Source: Enhydrobacter aerosaccus (GTDB lineage Bacteria > Pseudomonadota > Alphaproteobacteria > Reyranellales > Reyranellaceae). Taken from it: a stretch of DNA of 64,000 nt. The position numbers and the translations under genes were made by a program. Positions 51,420 through 60,336 of the stretch are shown one piece after another. The stretch's first letter is position 1; each line of letters starts with the position of its first letter. The DNA lies in assembly GCA_903832005.1 (NCBI GenBank), contig CAIKZO010000077.1:92016-156015 (forward strand). The letters are read 5' to 3'. Below the pieces are notes generated by a model, which saw only the letters and a list, made by a program, of their open reading frames with translations, was not told the DNA's origin and searched no databases.

Positions 51420-52913
51420 ATGGATACGATCACGCCCAAGCTCGCCCCGGCCCCCGGCACCTATCAGCCCAAGGGCCAATTGATCGGTGGCAAGTGGGGC
51501 GGCAGCGCCTCGGGCCAGATCATCGCCATTGAGAATCCCGGCAAGCGCATCACCGTCGCGGAAGTGCCGCGCGCGGATGCCGCCGACGTCGACGCGGCGG
51601 TGACCGCGGCCGAGAAGGCCTTCCCGGCGTGGAAGAACGTGGTGCCGCGCGAGCGTGGCAAGCTGCTGCTCAAGATCGCCGAGGCGATGGAAGCCCGCGT
51701 CGAGGAAATGGCACGCACCATCGCGATGGAGACCGGCAATGCGCTGCGCACGCAGGCGCGCGGCGAGGCCAAGCTGGCGGCCGACATCTTCCGTTACTTC
51801 GGTGGCCTCGCGTCCGAGCTGAAGGGCGAGACCGTGCCGCTGGGTGAAGGCGTGCTGTCCTACACCCGTCGCGAGCCGATCGGCATCGTGGGCGCCATCA
51901 TTCCATGGAATGCGCCGGTGATGCTGGGCGCGCTCAAGATCGCGCCCGCGCTCTGCGCCGGCAACGTGCTGGTGATGAAGGCCGCCGAAGACGCCCCGCT
52001 CGCGGTGCTGATGATGGCCGACATCTGCAACGAGTTCGTGCCGCCCGGCGTGCTGAACGTCATCACGGGCTATGGTCAGGACTGCGGCGGCGCGCTCGCC
52101 AACCATCCGAAGGTGCGCAAGCTCTCCTTCACCGGCTCGACCGAGGTCGGCAAGGTGATCATGCGCGCCGCGGCCGAGCGCATCGTGCCGGTGTCGCTGG
52201 AACTGGGCGGCAAGAGCCCCTCGATCGTCTATCCCGACGCCGACGAGGATTGGGCGGTCGACGGTATCATCAACGCCATGCGCTTCACCCGCCAGAGCCA
52301 GAGCTGCACGGCGGGCTCGCGCATGTTCCTGCACGAAGACATTTTCGACAGCTTCCTGAAGAAGCTCGAGAAGAAGGTCACCGCGCTGAAGATCGGCGAT
52401 CCGCTCGACGAGGCGTCGGACATCGGCTCGATCATCAACAACAAGCAGTACACCAAGGTTTGCAAGTACGTGCAGGACGGTCTCGACCGCTCCGACGCCA
52501 AGCTGGTGTTCGGCGGCCTGCCGCCCAAGACCGGTCCGCTATCGGAAGGCTACTTCACCATGCCGACGGTGTTCGCCGACCGCTCGAACGACTGGCGCCT
52601 GGCGCGTGAGGAGATCTTCGGACCGGTGCTGGTGGCGATCCGCTGGAGCGACGAGGCCGAGGCGATCCGCATGGCCAACGAGAGCCACTACGGCCTCGCG
52701 GCCTATGTCTGGACGCACAATATCGGCAAGGGCCTGCGTGCCGCGCACGCCATCGAATCGGGCTGGGTCCAGGTCAACCAGGGCGGCGGCCAGACTCCCG
52801 GCATGTCCTACGGCGGCTACAAGCAGTCGGGCCTCGGCCGCGAGTTCTCGCTCGAGGGCATGCTCGACAGCTTCACGCAGCGCAAGAGCGTGACGGTCAA
52901 CCTCGGCGTCTGA
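51420..52913 (+). CDS. Aldehyde dehydrogenase (NAD(P)-dependent)
   Basis: 497 residues with all catalytic residues: N164 in IPWN, E261 in LELGGKSPS and nucleophile C296 in QSCTAGSR. The C-terminal GGGQTPGMSYGGYKQSG fits the family. Oxidises an aldehyde to the acid in the cytoplasm; substrate not evident. CGGAGGA precedes ATG 51420. Receptor gene at 52918 begins 4 bp after the stop. Confidence 0.95.
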   Translation: MDTITPKLAPAPGTYQPKGQLIGGKWGGSASGQIIAIENPGKRITVAEVPRADAADVDAAVTAAEKAFPAWKNVVPRERGKLLLKIAEAMEARVEEMARTIAMETGNALRTQARGEAKLAADIFRYFGGLASELKGETVPLGEGVLSYTRREPIGIVGAIIPWNAPVMLGALKIAPALCAGNVLVMKAAEDAPLAVLMMADICNEFVPPGVLNVITGYGQDCGGALANHPKVRKLSFTGSTEVGKVIMRAAAERIVPVSLELGGKSPSIVYPDADEDWAVDGIINAMRFTRQSQSCTAGSRMFLHEDIFDSFLKKLEKKVTALKIGDPLDEASDIGSIINNKQYTKVCKYVQDGLDRSDAKLVFGGLPPKTGPLSEGYFTMPTVFADRSNDWRLAREEIFGPVLVAIRWSDEAEAIRMANESHYGLAAYVWTHNIGKGLRAAHAIESGWVQVNQGGGQTPGMSYGGYKQSGLGREFSLEGMLDSFTQRKSVTVNLGV

Positions 52914-52917
52914 GGTG

Positions 52918-53895
52918 ATGCGCCGGCGTCCGGTCCTCGCAGGTCTAGCGGCGGCCCCTGTGGCGGTACTGGCGTCGGCGCCTGCCTTTGCCCAAGGCAA
53001 GGCGCGCCGCATCGGCGTGCTGATGGGCTATAGCGAAAAAGACACCGGCGCCGCCGACTACATCACGGCCCTGACCCAGGGATTAGCGATGCTCGGCTGG
53101 AAGCTCGGCGCCAACGTCGAAATCGTCTGGCGTTGGGCGGAAGGAAAGCCCGCGCTGTTCGAGCGTTACGCGGCCGAACTGGTGGCCCTGAAGTCCGATG
53201 CGCTGGTGGCGCACGGCACGCCGGCGGTGAAGGCGTTGAAGCCGAAGGCCGCTACGATCCCGATCGTGTTCACCATCGTCACCGATCCGGTGGGACAGGG
53301 CATGGTGGGCAGCCTCGCCCATCCCGGCGGCACGATGACCGGCTTCACCGACTTCGATCCGGCGATGGCCGGCAAGTGGATGGAGCTGCTGAGCCAGATC
53401 AAGCCGAAGGTCGCGCGTGTGGTGGCGCTGTTCAATCCCGAGACCGCGCCGTTTGCCGGCCCGATGCTGAAGGCGATCGAGCAGGCCGCACCGTCCTTCG
53501 GCATCGTGCCGACATCGATGCAATGCCGGGACGATGCCGCGATCGAGGCGGCGCTGAGCGCGACCGATGGCGCCGTGGCGCTGCCGGACCTGTTCAACCT
53601 CGTGCATCGCCAGGCCATCGTTGCCGCGGCGGCACGGCACAGAGTGCCGGTGATCTACTTCAATCGCACCTTCACGGCGGCCGGCGGCCTGATGTCCTAC
53701 GGCGTCGACTATGCCGAGCAGTTCCGCCGCGCGGCGACCTATCTCGACCGCCTGTTGAAGGGCGCGCGCGCCGGTGACCTGCCGGTCCAGCAGCCCGACA
53801 AGTTCGACCTGTCGCTCAACCTCAAGACGGCTCGAGCGCTCGGCATCGAGTTGTCGGCGACGGCAGTTGCCGTCGCCGACGATGTGATCGAGTAG
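52918..53895 (+). CDS. ABC transporter substrate-binding protein (ABC_sub_bind/TrpX-like)
   Basis: 325 residues; ATG 52918 chosen over GTG 52915. The signal peptide ends near APAFAQ, then ARRIGVLMGYSEKDTG. The repeat-like layout (AHGTPAVKALKPKAATIPIVF and VTDPVGQGMVGSL) fits the PF04392-type receptor family, which binds amino acids or aromatic ligands. No permease or ATPase lies next to it. It starts 4 bp after the aldehyde dehydrogenase and is likely co-transcribed. Confidence 0.88.
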   Translation: MRRRPVLAGLAAAPVAVLASAPAFAQGKARRIGVLMGYSEKDTGAADYITALTQGLAMLGWKLGANVEIVWRWAEGKPALFERYAAELVALKSDALVAHGTPAVKALKPKAATIPIVFTIVTDPVGQGMVGSLAHPGGTMTGFTDFDPAMAGKWMELLSQIKPKVARVVALFNPETAPFAGPMLKAIEQAAPSFGIVPTSMQCRDDAAIEAALSATDGAVALPDLFNLVHRQAIVAAAARHRVPVIYFNRTFTAAGGLMSYGVDYAEQFRRAATYLDRLLKGARAGDLPVQQPDKFDLSLNLKTARALGIELSATAVAVADDVIE

Positions 53896-53901
53896 CGGCT
53901 G

Positions 53902-55326
53902 CTAGACCGGTACCTTCTTGTGATGATCGGTGGCGCCCTGGTAGGCGTGGCCGATGCGGTAGAGCATCGCCTCGTCGAACGGGCGGCCCACCAGCTGCAG
54001 GCCGATCGGCGCGCCGTTCACGTCGAAGCCGCAGGGCAACGACAGCGCGGGAATGCCGAGCGTGTTGAACGGCCGGGTGAGGCCGGTGAACCCCGCCACC
54101 ATCTTGAGCACCGCGGGGCCGCCCTTGGTCTCGGTGTCGGTCTCCTCGATCGTCGGGATCGGGAAGGGGATCGCCGGCAGCAGTACGGCGTCGACGCCGT
54201 CCATCGCCATCGACAGGAACTCCGCCACGAAATGCGCGCGCAGGCGCAGGGCGTCGATGTACTGCGTCGCGGGAATGAAGAAGCCCGCCTCCATGCGCGT
54301 GCGCACCTGGTTGGCGTAGAGCTCGGGCGTCTTTTCCATCCATGGCCGGTGCATGGCCGCCGCCTCGCACTTCACCATGACCTCGGCGCAGCGATAGAGC
54401 GCGGTAAAGTCCGGCAGCTTCGACACCGTGATCTTCGCCCCGAGCTTGCCTAGCGCGTCGGCCGCGGCCTGGATCGCGGCGCCGATCTTCGGGTCGAGTG
54501 GCGCGGGTCCGCCGTTCGGCAACGCGAGGCCGATCTTCATGCCCGCGACGCCGCCCTCGAGTAGCGCCTCGTAGTCCGGCACAGGCTTCTCGCTGGTCGT
54601 CGAATCGTCGGGATCGTAGCCGGCGATTGCGCCCAGCAAGCGGGCGTTGTCGCGTACGGTGCGGGTGAGCGGCCCGACATGGTCGAGACTCCACGAGCGC
54701 GCAACGGCGCCGGCGCGGCTCACGCGGCCGTAGGTCGCCTTCATGCCGACCACGCCGCAGGCCGCGGCGGGCAAACGGATCGAACCGCCGGTGTCTGAGC
54801 CGAGTGCGCCGAACACCATGCGCGCCGCGACCGAGGCGCCCGAGCCGCTCGACGAGCCGCCGGTGACCCTCGTCTCGTCCCACGGGTTCTTGCAATGGCC
54901 ATGGTGGACGTTGTGTCCGGTCGGGCCCGCAGCGAACTCCGCCATGTTGAGGAAGCCCAGTTCGACCACGCCCGCCGCATCGAGCTTGCCAAGCACCGTC
55001 GCGGTGACGTCGGGCTTCCAGTCGTGACGGATCTTGCTGCCGCCGGTCGAGAGCTCGCCCTTGCGGTAGTACATGTCCTTGTGCGCCATGGGCACGCCGT
55101 GCAGCGGCCCGCGCCGCTTGCCGGCCTTGAGCTCCGCATCCATCGCGCGCGCCTGGGCCAGCGCCTTCTCTTTATAGACGCGCAGGAAGGCGTTGGTGCG
55201 CGGCTGCCAGATTTCGATGCGCGCGAGACAGGCTTCGGTCGCCTCGACGGAAGTGATGCGGCCGTCGGCGATCGCGTCGGCGATGGCGCTGAGGTCTTCG
55301 AGGGCGAGATCTTCGTTGCGCATCAC
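53902..55326 (-). CDS. Amidase (amidase signature family)
   Basis: 474 residues. The Ser-cisSer-Lys triad is readable: K83 in MAHKDMYYRKG, a Ser-rich GGSSSGSG at 156-163, and nucleophile S182 in GSDTGGSIR. It hydrolyses an amide to acid and ammonia. Its start overlaps the stop of the small AtzG-like gene by 4 bp, as AtzG-AtzE pairs do. It converges with the ABC receptor 6 bp away. Confidence 0.93.
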   Translation of the reverse strand: MMRNEDLALEDLSAIADAIADGRITSVEATEACLARIEIWQPRTNAFLRVYKEKALAQARAMDAELKAGKRRGPLHGVPMAHKDMYYRKGELSTGGSKIRHDWKPDVTATVLGKLDAAGVVELGFLNMAEFAAGPTGHNVHHGHCKNPWDETRVTGGSSSGSGASVAARMVFGALGSDTGGSIRLPAAACGVVGMKATYGRVSRAGAVARSWSLDHVGPLTRTVRDNARLLGAIAGYDPDDSTTSEKPVPDYEALLEGGVAGMKIGLALPNGGPAPLDPKIGAAIQAAADALGKLGAKITVSKLPDFTALYRCAEVMVKCEAAAMHRPWMEKTPELYANQVRTRMEAGFFIPATQYIDALRLRAHFVAEFLSMAMDGVDAVLLPAIPFPIPTIEETDTETKGGPAVLKMVAGFTGLTRPFNTLGIPALSLPCGFDVNGAPIGLQLVGRPFDEAMLYRIGHAYQGATDHHKKVPV

Positions 55327-55520
55327 TTGCCCTCTTTCGCCATCACGCTCGCGAAGGCGGCGGGATCGTCGTCGAAGGTGAGGCGGGCGGCGGCGGCCTT
55401 GCGCACGGCGTCGTTCAGGATCTCGACCTCGGCCGCTATTTCAGCCAGCCGCTTGTCGTCGTACTTCATGCCCTGCAGGCCGGCGGCGATGCCGGCCGCG
55501 GTCTTGGTCTTGTCATCCAT
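55323..55520 (-). CDS. Small AtzG/GatC-like (DUF4089-type) amidase partner
   Basis: 65 residues from ATG 55520. The sequence (YDDKRLAEIAAEVEILNDAV, then RLTFDDDPAAFASVMA) fits the short helical proteins that sit before amidases and stabilise them, as AtzG does for AtzE. The ATGA overlap with the amidase start supports a complex. The thioesterase gene ends 10 bp upstream. Assignment is by pattern and context. Confidence 0.7.
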   Translation of the reverse strand: MDDKTKTAAGIAAGLQGMKYDDKRLAEIAAEVEILNDAVRKAAAARLTFDDDPAAFASVMAKEGK

Positions 55521-55530
55521 CACGCTCTCC

Positions 55531-56421
55531 TCACCACGCGAGCTTGCGCGCCACGAGGCGGGCACGTTCTTCCTCCGAGAAGGTCATCACCTTGCGGACC
55601 TTCTGGTCGAACTTCACGCCCACCGCCTCGGCACAAGCAGCAAGCATGCCGGTCTCGGCCTCGAACAGGAAGTGCGCGAGCCTCACGATCTTGTCGGAAT
55701 GGCCCGCAAGTCCGCTCATCACGATGACCGCGTCGCCAGGCGATAGCGGACGGCGGTAATACTGCATCATCTCGACGACAACGGAGCCTTCCTGGCGCTG
55801 CTGCATGCCGGCGCGGTCGAAGCCCATGTGATTCCACAGGATCGGCGCCCCGTCGGAATAGCGTCCGGTCTGATGTCGCGGCAGCATCTCGCCTCTCTCG
55901 TCGCATTCGAACGGCTTGATCGTGCAGCGCCCGACTTCGACGAGGCCGACACGATGCGCATCGGCCAGCGAAAGGTCCGGCAGCGCCTCGCTGCCGATGC
56001 CGCGCGGCTTGGCCGCCGCCGGCAGCTCGACGCAGGCTCCTTCCGCGGCCTTCCGGAAGGAAGGAGGCCACGGCCGGTTGCTCTCGAGGCGGCGGCGGAT
56101 GGTCGAGGCGATCGCATCGTCGCCCGAATTGCGAACCTCGTGATAGACGACAAGGTAATCCTCGCCGACCTCGACCGGCGCGGAGCGGACTGCGACCGGA
56201 TCGATGACGCGGAACTCGCGCAGGTAGCGAATGTGATCGGAATGCGCGCGCACCGACAGGCCGGCGGCGGCCTGCGCACGGCGTCCGAGACCGAGCGCTG
56301 TCATCAGGTGCTGCGAGGCCTCGTGGCCGAACTCGGTATAGAACTGGACGTTCAAATGGTCGTTCTCGTCGCACTGCCAGGTGTTCACGGCAGTGGCGTA
56401 GGTCTGGATCAAATCGGTCAT
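55531..56421 (-). CDS. Thioesterase family protein, double hotdog
   Basis: 296 residues, long enough for two hotdog domains. WQCDENDHLNVQFYTEFGHE at the start and the FRVIDPVAVRSAPVEVGEDY block are typical of acyl-CoA thioesterases, and a second hotdog starts near GFDRAGMQQRQEGSVVVEMM. It releases an acid from CoA. It is the first gene before AtzG-like and amidase; the three overlap or are spaced by at most 10 bp. It diverges from the HU gene over 192 bp. Confidence 0.9.
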   Translation of the reverse strand: MTDLIQTYATAVNTWQCDENDHLNVQFYTEFGHEASQHLMTALGLGRRAQAAAGLSVRAHSDHIRYLREFRVIDPVAVRSAPVEVGEDYLVVYHEVRNSGDDAIASTIRRRLESNRPWPPSFRKAAEGACVELPAAAKPRGIGSEALPDLSLADAHRVGLVEVGRCTIKPFECDERGEMLPRHQTGRYSDGAPILWNHMGFDRAGMQQRQEGSVVVEMMQYYRRPLSPGDAVIVMSGLAGHSDKIVRLAHFLFEAETGMLAACAEAVGVKFDQKVRKVMTFSEEERARLVARKLAW

Positions 56422-56613
56422 TGGGGTGGGCTACGCTCTGTGCAAAACAGGTTCGGGACGCCCCAAATGGCCGAAAAAGCCACAGAAATCGACATTTTTT
56501 GGAGGTTGGGCCCTTGCGGGCCGCGAAAACGTGGATAAACCTAGCTTTTGTCGGCATCGACTGGGGCGTCAGAAGAAGCCGGCGAAACGAAAAAATGTAA
56601 GGGACCCCTCACA

Positions 56614-56928
56614 ATGGCTACATCAACTACTGCTGCGAAGAAGCCGACCGTTCCGACCATTCCGCTTTCGAAGGTCGCCGCCGAGTTGGCCGAGAAGACC
56701 GGCATGACGAAGAAGGACGCCACTGGCGCCCTCGACGATTTCGTCGGCCTGATCGTCAAGCACCTCAAGAAGGGCAACAAGGTCCGCATCACGGGCCTCG
56801 GCATCCTTCAGGTGCGTGCCCGTCCGGCGCGCATGGGCCGTAACCCGGCGACGGGCGAAGCCATCAAGATCAAGGCGTCGAAGAAGGTTGCCTTCCGCGT
56901 CGCCAAGGATCTGAAGGAAGCGATCTAA
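56614..56928 (+). CDS. HU-family DNA-binding protein
   Basis: 104 residues from ATG 56614. An N-terminal Ala/Thr/Lys-rich extension (about 15 residues) precedes the HU fold: LAEKTGMTKKDATGALDDFV helices and the DNA-clasping arm RARPARMGRNPATGEAIKI with its conserved Pro. It bends and compacts DNA. The 192-bp leader upstream is the longest gap in the region and may hold its promoter; I see no convincing -35/-10 pair. A strong intrinsic terminator follows. Confidence 0.93.
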   Translation: MATSTTAAKKPTVPTIPLSKVAAELAEKTGMTKKDATGALDDFVGLIVKHLKKGNKVRITGLGILQVRARPARMGRNPATGEAIKIKASKKVAFRVAKDLKEAI

Positions 56929-56950
56929 CTCGCTTTCTACGGAAGATCAG

Positions 56951-56986
56951 GGCGGGCCCGATGCAGATCGGCCCGCCTTTTTCTTT
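56951..56986 (+). terminator. Intrinsic terminator of the HU gene
   Basis: A stem from GGCGGGCC with GCCCGCC (plus CGAT/ATCG pairs) is closed by a short loop and followed by TTTTTCTTT. It starts 22 bp after the HU stop. This is the best rho-independent terminator in the window. Confidence 0.9.
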
Positions 56987-57090
56987 GTGCTGGGAGCGCG
57001 CCACTCCAGTGGCGCTTCATGCCTTTTCTGCACCGTGCGGGCTCTCGCGCATATGAATGCGCTGCCGCCCGCCAGCGCGTGTGAACGCGC

Positions 57091-58335
57091 TTAATCCCGG
57101 CCAAAACTCTTCTTCACAACTGCCATCGCGGCATCGGTCGCCTGCAGCGCCTTGTCGATGTCGGCTTCGGTGTGGGCCGACGACAGGAACATGTTGTGCT
57201 GCGGATGCAGCCACGCGCCGCCGCGCAGTGCTTCCTGGGTGAAGAGGCGGCCCTTCTCGACCTCGGGGTCGTCGGCGAACAGCACGGTCGGCATCTGCGC
57301 CGGGCCGGTCTGCTTCAGCACCATGCCGTGCGACTTGGCTTGAGCCGCAAGACCGTTGCGCAGGCGATTGCCCAGCGTCTCGATGCGGGCGATCGTGTTG
57401 TCCCGCTGGAAGATTTCGAGCGTCTTCAGCGCTGCCGCCATCGACGCGGCGCCGCACCAGAACGAGCCGGTCATGAAGACCGTGGTCGCTGCTTCGCGGA
57501 ACTTGTCGCAGCCGGTAACAGCGCCCAGCGTATAGCCGTTGGCGATTGCCTTGGAGTAGGCGGCGAGGTCGGGCTTCACGCCGACAGTCTGCCAGCTGCC
57601 GCCGAGATCGAGGCGGAAGCCTGCGCGCACGTCGTCGAGGATCAGCGCCGCGCCGGTGTCGTCACACAGCTTGCGGACGGCCTGGGCAAACGCTTTGGTC
57701 GGCATCTCCTGGTCCTTGCCGTAATCGTGCTTGAAGGCCGAGGCGATCACGCCCGCGACATCACCCTCGACCGACTTGGCGGCGGCCAGCAGGCTTTCGA
57801 CGTCGTTGTAGTCGTAGTGCACGAGATGGGCGCGGTCCTCGGCGGTCGAGCCGATCGGATTGGGCGAGCACCAAGGGGCGGAGCCGTGATAGGCGCCGCT
57901 CGCCACCAAGATCTTGCGCTTCTTGGTCGCGGCGCGCGCGATCACCACGCAGAGCGTCGTGGCATCGGTGCCGTTCCTTTGGAACAACGCCCAGTCGGCA
58001 TGAGCCACCATGCCCACCAGCTTCTCGGCCAGTTCGACCAGCCGCTCAGACGGGCCCGTCAGCACGTCGCCCAGCGCGCGTTGCGCGGCGGCGGCTTCCT
58101 CGACCTCGCGGTTGCCGTAGCCCAGGATCATCGGGCCATAGGCGCACATGAAGTCGACATAGGCGTTGCCGTCGACATCCCACAGGGTCGCGCCCTCGGC
58201 ACGGGCGAAGAATTGCGGGTAGCCGGCCGGAAGGCGGGCCACGTTCAGATGGCCGTACATGCCGCCGGGAATGACCTGCAGGGCGCGTGTCCGCAGAGCG
58301 GCATCCTTGGGAAGCGAATTGGAAAGCATGGGCAT
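57091..58335 (-). CDS. Class III pyridoxal-phosphate aminotransferase (glutamate-1-semialdehyde aminomutase-like)
   Basis: 414 residues from ATG 58335 (MPMLSNSLP). The PLP lysine is K262 in AAYSKAIANGY, the cofactor-holding Asp D235 in LDDVRAGFR, and RNGTDATTLCVVIARAATKK is the phosphate region. Members include true HemL and several amino-acid mutases or transaminases; residue pattern and context do not decide. Separated by 69 bp from the divergent YdcF gene. Long frames on the other strand are shadows. Confidence 0.92.
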   Translation of the reverse strand: MPMLSNSLPKDAALRTRALQVIPGGMYGHLNVARLPAGYPQFFARAEGATLWDVDGNAYVDFMCAYGPMILGYGNREVEEAAAAQRALGDVLTGPSERLVELAEKLVGMVAHADWALFQRNGTDATTLCVVIARAATKKRKILVASGAYHGSAPWCSPNPIGSTAEDRAHLVHYDYNDVESLLAAAKSVEGDVAGVIASAFKHDYGKDQEMPTKAFAQAVRKLCDDTGAALILDDVRAGFRLDLGGSWQTVGVKPDLAAYSKAIANGYTLGAVTGCDKFREAATTVFMTGSFWCGAASMAAALKTLEIFQRDNTIARIETLGNRLRNGLAAQAKSHGMVLKQTGPAQMPTVLFADDPEVEKGRLFTQEALRGGAWLHPQHNMFLSSAHTEADIDKALQATDAAMAVVKKSFGRD

Positions 58336-58404
58336 GAACTCTTTTACGGTGGGCGGTGGAAAGCAGGTAATGGGGCTAGTATAGCGGGCACAGCACCCGG
58401 GACC

Positions 58405-59193
58405 ATGAATAGCTTCGCCTTCCTGAAATACCTGAAAGTCCTGTTGATGCCGCCGGCCTCGCTGGCCGTCGGGACGCTGCTCGGCCTGGCGCTGATCGCC
58501 TTGGGCTGGCGGCGGCTCGGGTGGGCCGCGATCCTGACCGCGGCGGTCGTCACCTCGATCATGTGCTGGCCGGTCGTGGGAGACACGCTGATGGGCTACG
58601 TCGAGGACAAGGCGCGTCTGGCCGAGCGCACGACACCGCGCTGCTGCTTCGACGCCATCGTCGTGCTGGGCGGCGGGATTGCGCCGGCCGTGCCGCCGGA
58701 GCGCGACTTTCCCAGCCTGACCGAATCGGCCGACCGCATCTGGATCGCCGCGCGCCTCTACAAGCAGGGCATCGCGCCGCGCATCATCGTGAGCGGCGGC
58801 GGCTTCCTGTCCGCCAACAACGGGCCGGCGACGACCGAGGCCGAGGCGATGCGGCGTTTCCTCGTCGAGCTGGGCGTGCCGGACTCCGCGATCGTGAGCG
58901 AGGGGAGCTCCAACAACACGATCGAGAATATCTACAACGTGCAGAAGATGGTCGGAGACCATCCCGTGGCGCTGGTGACGTCGGCCTATCACATGCCGCG
59001 CGCCATGCGCATCGCGGCGGCGGCGAAGCTCAATGTCTCGGCCTTTCCCGTGAACTACAATGCGCTGCGCTCGACGCGGCCGCCGTGGGAGAACTGGCTG
59101 CCGACCATCGAAGGCCTGGGCGAGACGATCATCGGCCTGCAGGAGATCGTTGGCCTCTGGCTCGATTGGCGTGGCGGGGAGATAGCGCGATGA
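58405..59193 (+). CDS. YdcF/ElyC-family (DUF218) membrane protein
   Basis: 262 residues. Two N-terminal membrane helices (about 10-60: LLMPPASLAVGTLLGLALIAL and following) precede a DUF218 domain with VVLGGG, SGGGFLSANNGP and ALVTSAYHMPRAMRIA. The family acts in cell-envelope polysaccharide or vancomycin-type resistance (SanA/ElyC), probably at the inner membrane facing the periplasm. The ABC receptor starts within its stop (ATGA), an unusual coupling. Confidence 0.9.
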   Translation: MNSFAFLKYLKVLLMPPASLAVGTLLGLALIALGWRRLGWAAILTAAVVTSIMCWPVVGDTLMGYVEDKARLAERTTPRCCFDAIVVLGGGIAPAVPPERDFPSLTESADRIWIAARLYKQGIAPRIIVSGGGFLSANNGPATTEAEAMRRFLVELGVPDSAIVSEGSSNNTIENIYNVQKMVGDHPVALVTSAYHMPRAMRIAAAAKLNVSAFPVNYNALRSTRPPWENWLPTIEGLGETIIGLQEIVGLWLDWRGGEIAR

Positions 59194-60221
59194 GCGATTC
59201 CGGGAGCGGCGCCTTCCGTCTCGACCGGCGCAAGGCGCTGGGCCTCTGTGTCAGCGGCGCGCTGCTGGTGCCGCTCGCGCGCCGGGCACGGGCCCAGACG
59301 CTCGACAAGCTCAGCTTCCACACCGACTGGCGCGCCCAGGCCGAGCATGGCGGCTTCTACCAGGCGATCGCCGCTGGTCTCTACAGGAAGGCCGGCATCG
59401 AGTGCGAGCTGCGGCCGGGCGGGCCGAGCCTCAACATCGGCCAGATGCTGCTGGCAGGCCGGGTCGACATGATCATGTCGAACAGCTTCGAGGCCTTCAC
59501 CTACGTGCGCGAGGACGCGCCGTTCTTCACCATTGCCTCGATCTTCCAGAAGGATCCGCAGGTGCTGATCGCGCACCCGGGCTCGGGTTTCGACAGCTTC
59601 GAGAAGATGAAGGGCCGGCCGCTGCTGATCTCCAACGGCAGCCGCTCGACCTTCTGGCCGTACCTGCGCAAGAAGTACGGCCTCTCCGACGCGCAACTGC
59701 GGCCCTACAATTTCAACATGGCGCCGTTCCTGGCCGATCCGAAGGCGATCCAGCAGGGCTTCGTCACGTCGGAGGCCTATTCGATCGCGCAGGCGCTCGG
59801 CAAGCAGCCCGAGACGCTGTTGATCGCCGACGCGGGCTTCTCGGCCTACCAGACGACCATCGCCATCTCGCGCAGGCTCGCGGGCGAGAAGAAGGAGTTG
59901 ATCCAGCGCTTCGTCGACGCGACGCTCGAAGGCTGGGCGCAGTATCTCAAGGGCGGCCCCGAAACGGCGGCGGCCAATGCGCTGATCAAGCACGACAATC
60001 CGGAGCAGACCGACGACCGTATCGCTTATGCGGTCAAGATGCTGAACGAGAGCGGCATCGTGCGCTCGGGCGATGCGCTCACCGGCGGCATCGGCGCGAT
60101 GAGCGATGCGCGCTGGAAGGCGTTCTACGAGTCGATGGTGGACGTCGAGGTCGTGCCCAGGGGGCTCGACCCCACCAAGGCCTATACGCTGGAATTCGTG
60201 AACAAGGGTATCGGCAGGTAA
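59190..60221 (+). CDS. ABC transporter substrate-binding protein (NMT1/THI5-like)
   Basis: 343 residues from ATG 59190. A twin-arginine-like signal (RLDRRKALGLCVSGALL) suggests Tat export. The mature part, SFHTDWRAQAEHGGFYQAIAA and GLYRKAGIECELRPG, is NMT1-like, a fold that binds pyrimidine or aromatic cofactors precursors. No permease or ATPase lies next to it; its start is coupled to the YdcF gene by a 4-bp overlap. Confidence 0.9.
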   Translation: MSDSGSGAFRLDRRKALGLCVSGALLVPLARRARAQTLDKLSFHTDWRAQAEHGGFYQAIAAGLYRKAGIECELRPGGPSLNIGQMLLAGRVDMIMSNSFEAFTYVREDAPFFTIASIFQKDPQVLIAHPGSGFDSFEKMKGRPLLISNGSRSTFWPYLRKKYGLSDAQLRPYNFNMAPFLADPKAIQQGFVTSEAYSIAQALGKQPETLLIADAGFSAYQTTIAISRRLAGEKKELIQRFVDATLEGWAQYLKGGPETAAANALIKHDNPEQTDDRIAYAVKMLNESGIVRSGDALTGGIGAMSDARWKAFYESMVDVEVVPRGLDPTKAYTLEFVNKGIGR

Positions 60222-60227
60222 TCAACC

Positions 60228-60325
60228 CGTCGTCCCGACCGCAGCGCGAAGCGCGGAGCGGAGGGATCTCTTTTTTCATCGGACAGAAAAGAGGCCCCTC
60301 GGCTACGCTCGGGGTGACGATTTTT
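60228..60325. repeat. REP-like intergenic element with inverted ends
   Basis: The end CGTCGTCCCGACCGCAGCG and the opposite end CGCTCGGGGTGACGA, followed by TTTTT, are mutually inverted with mismatches. Inside lies a GCGCGAAGCGC segment and CTCTTTTTTC...GAAAAGAG hairpin (60268-60291). Such scattered intergenic palindromes are common in alphaproteobacterial genomes. The 115-bp gap is otherwise empty; it may also terminate the receptor gene before the acyl-CoA dehydrogenase. Confidence 0.6.
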
Positions 60326-60336
60326 AGGAGAGCAGA

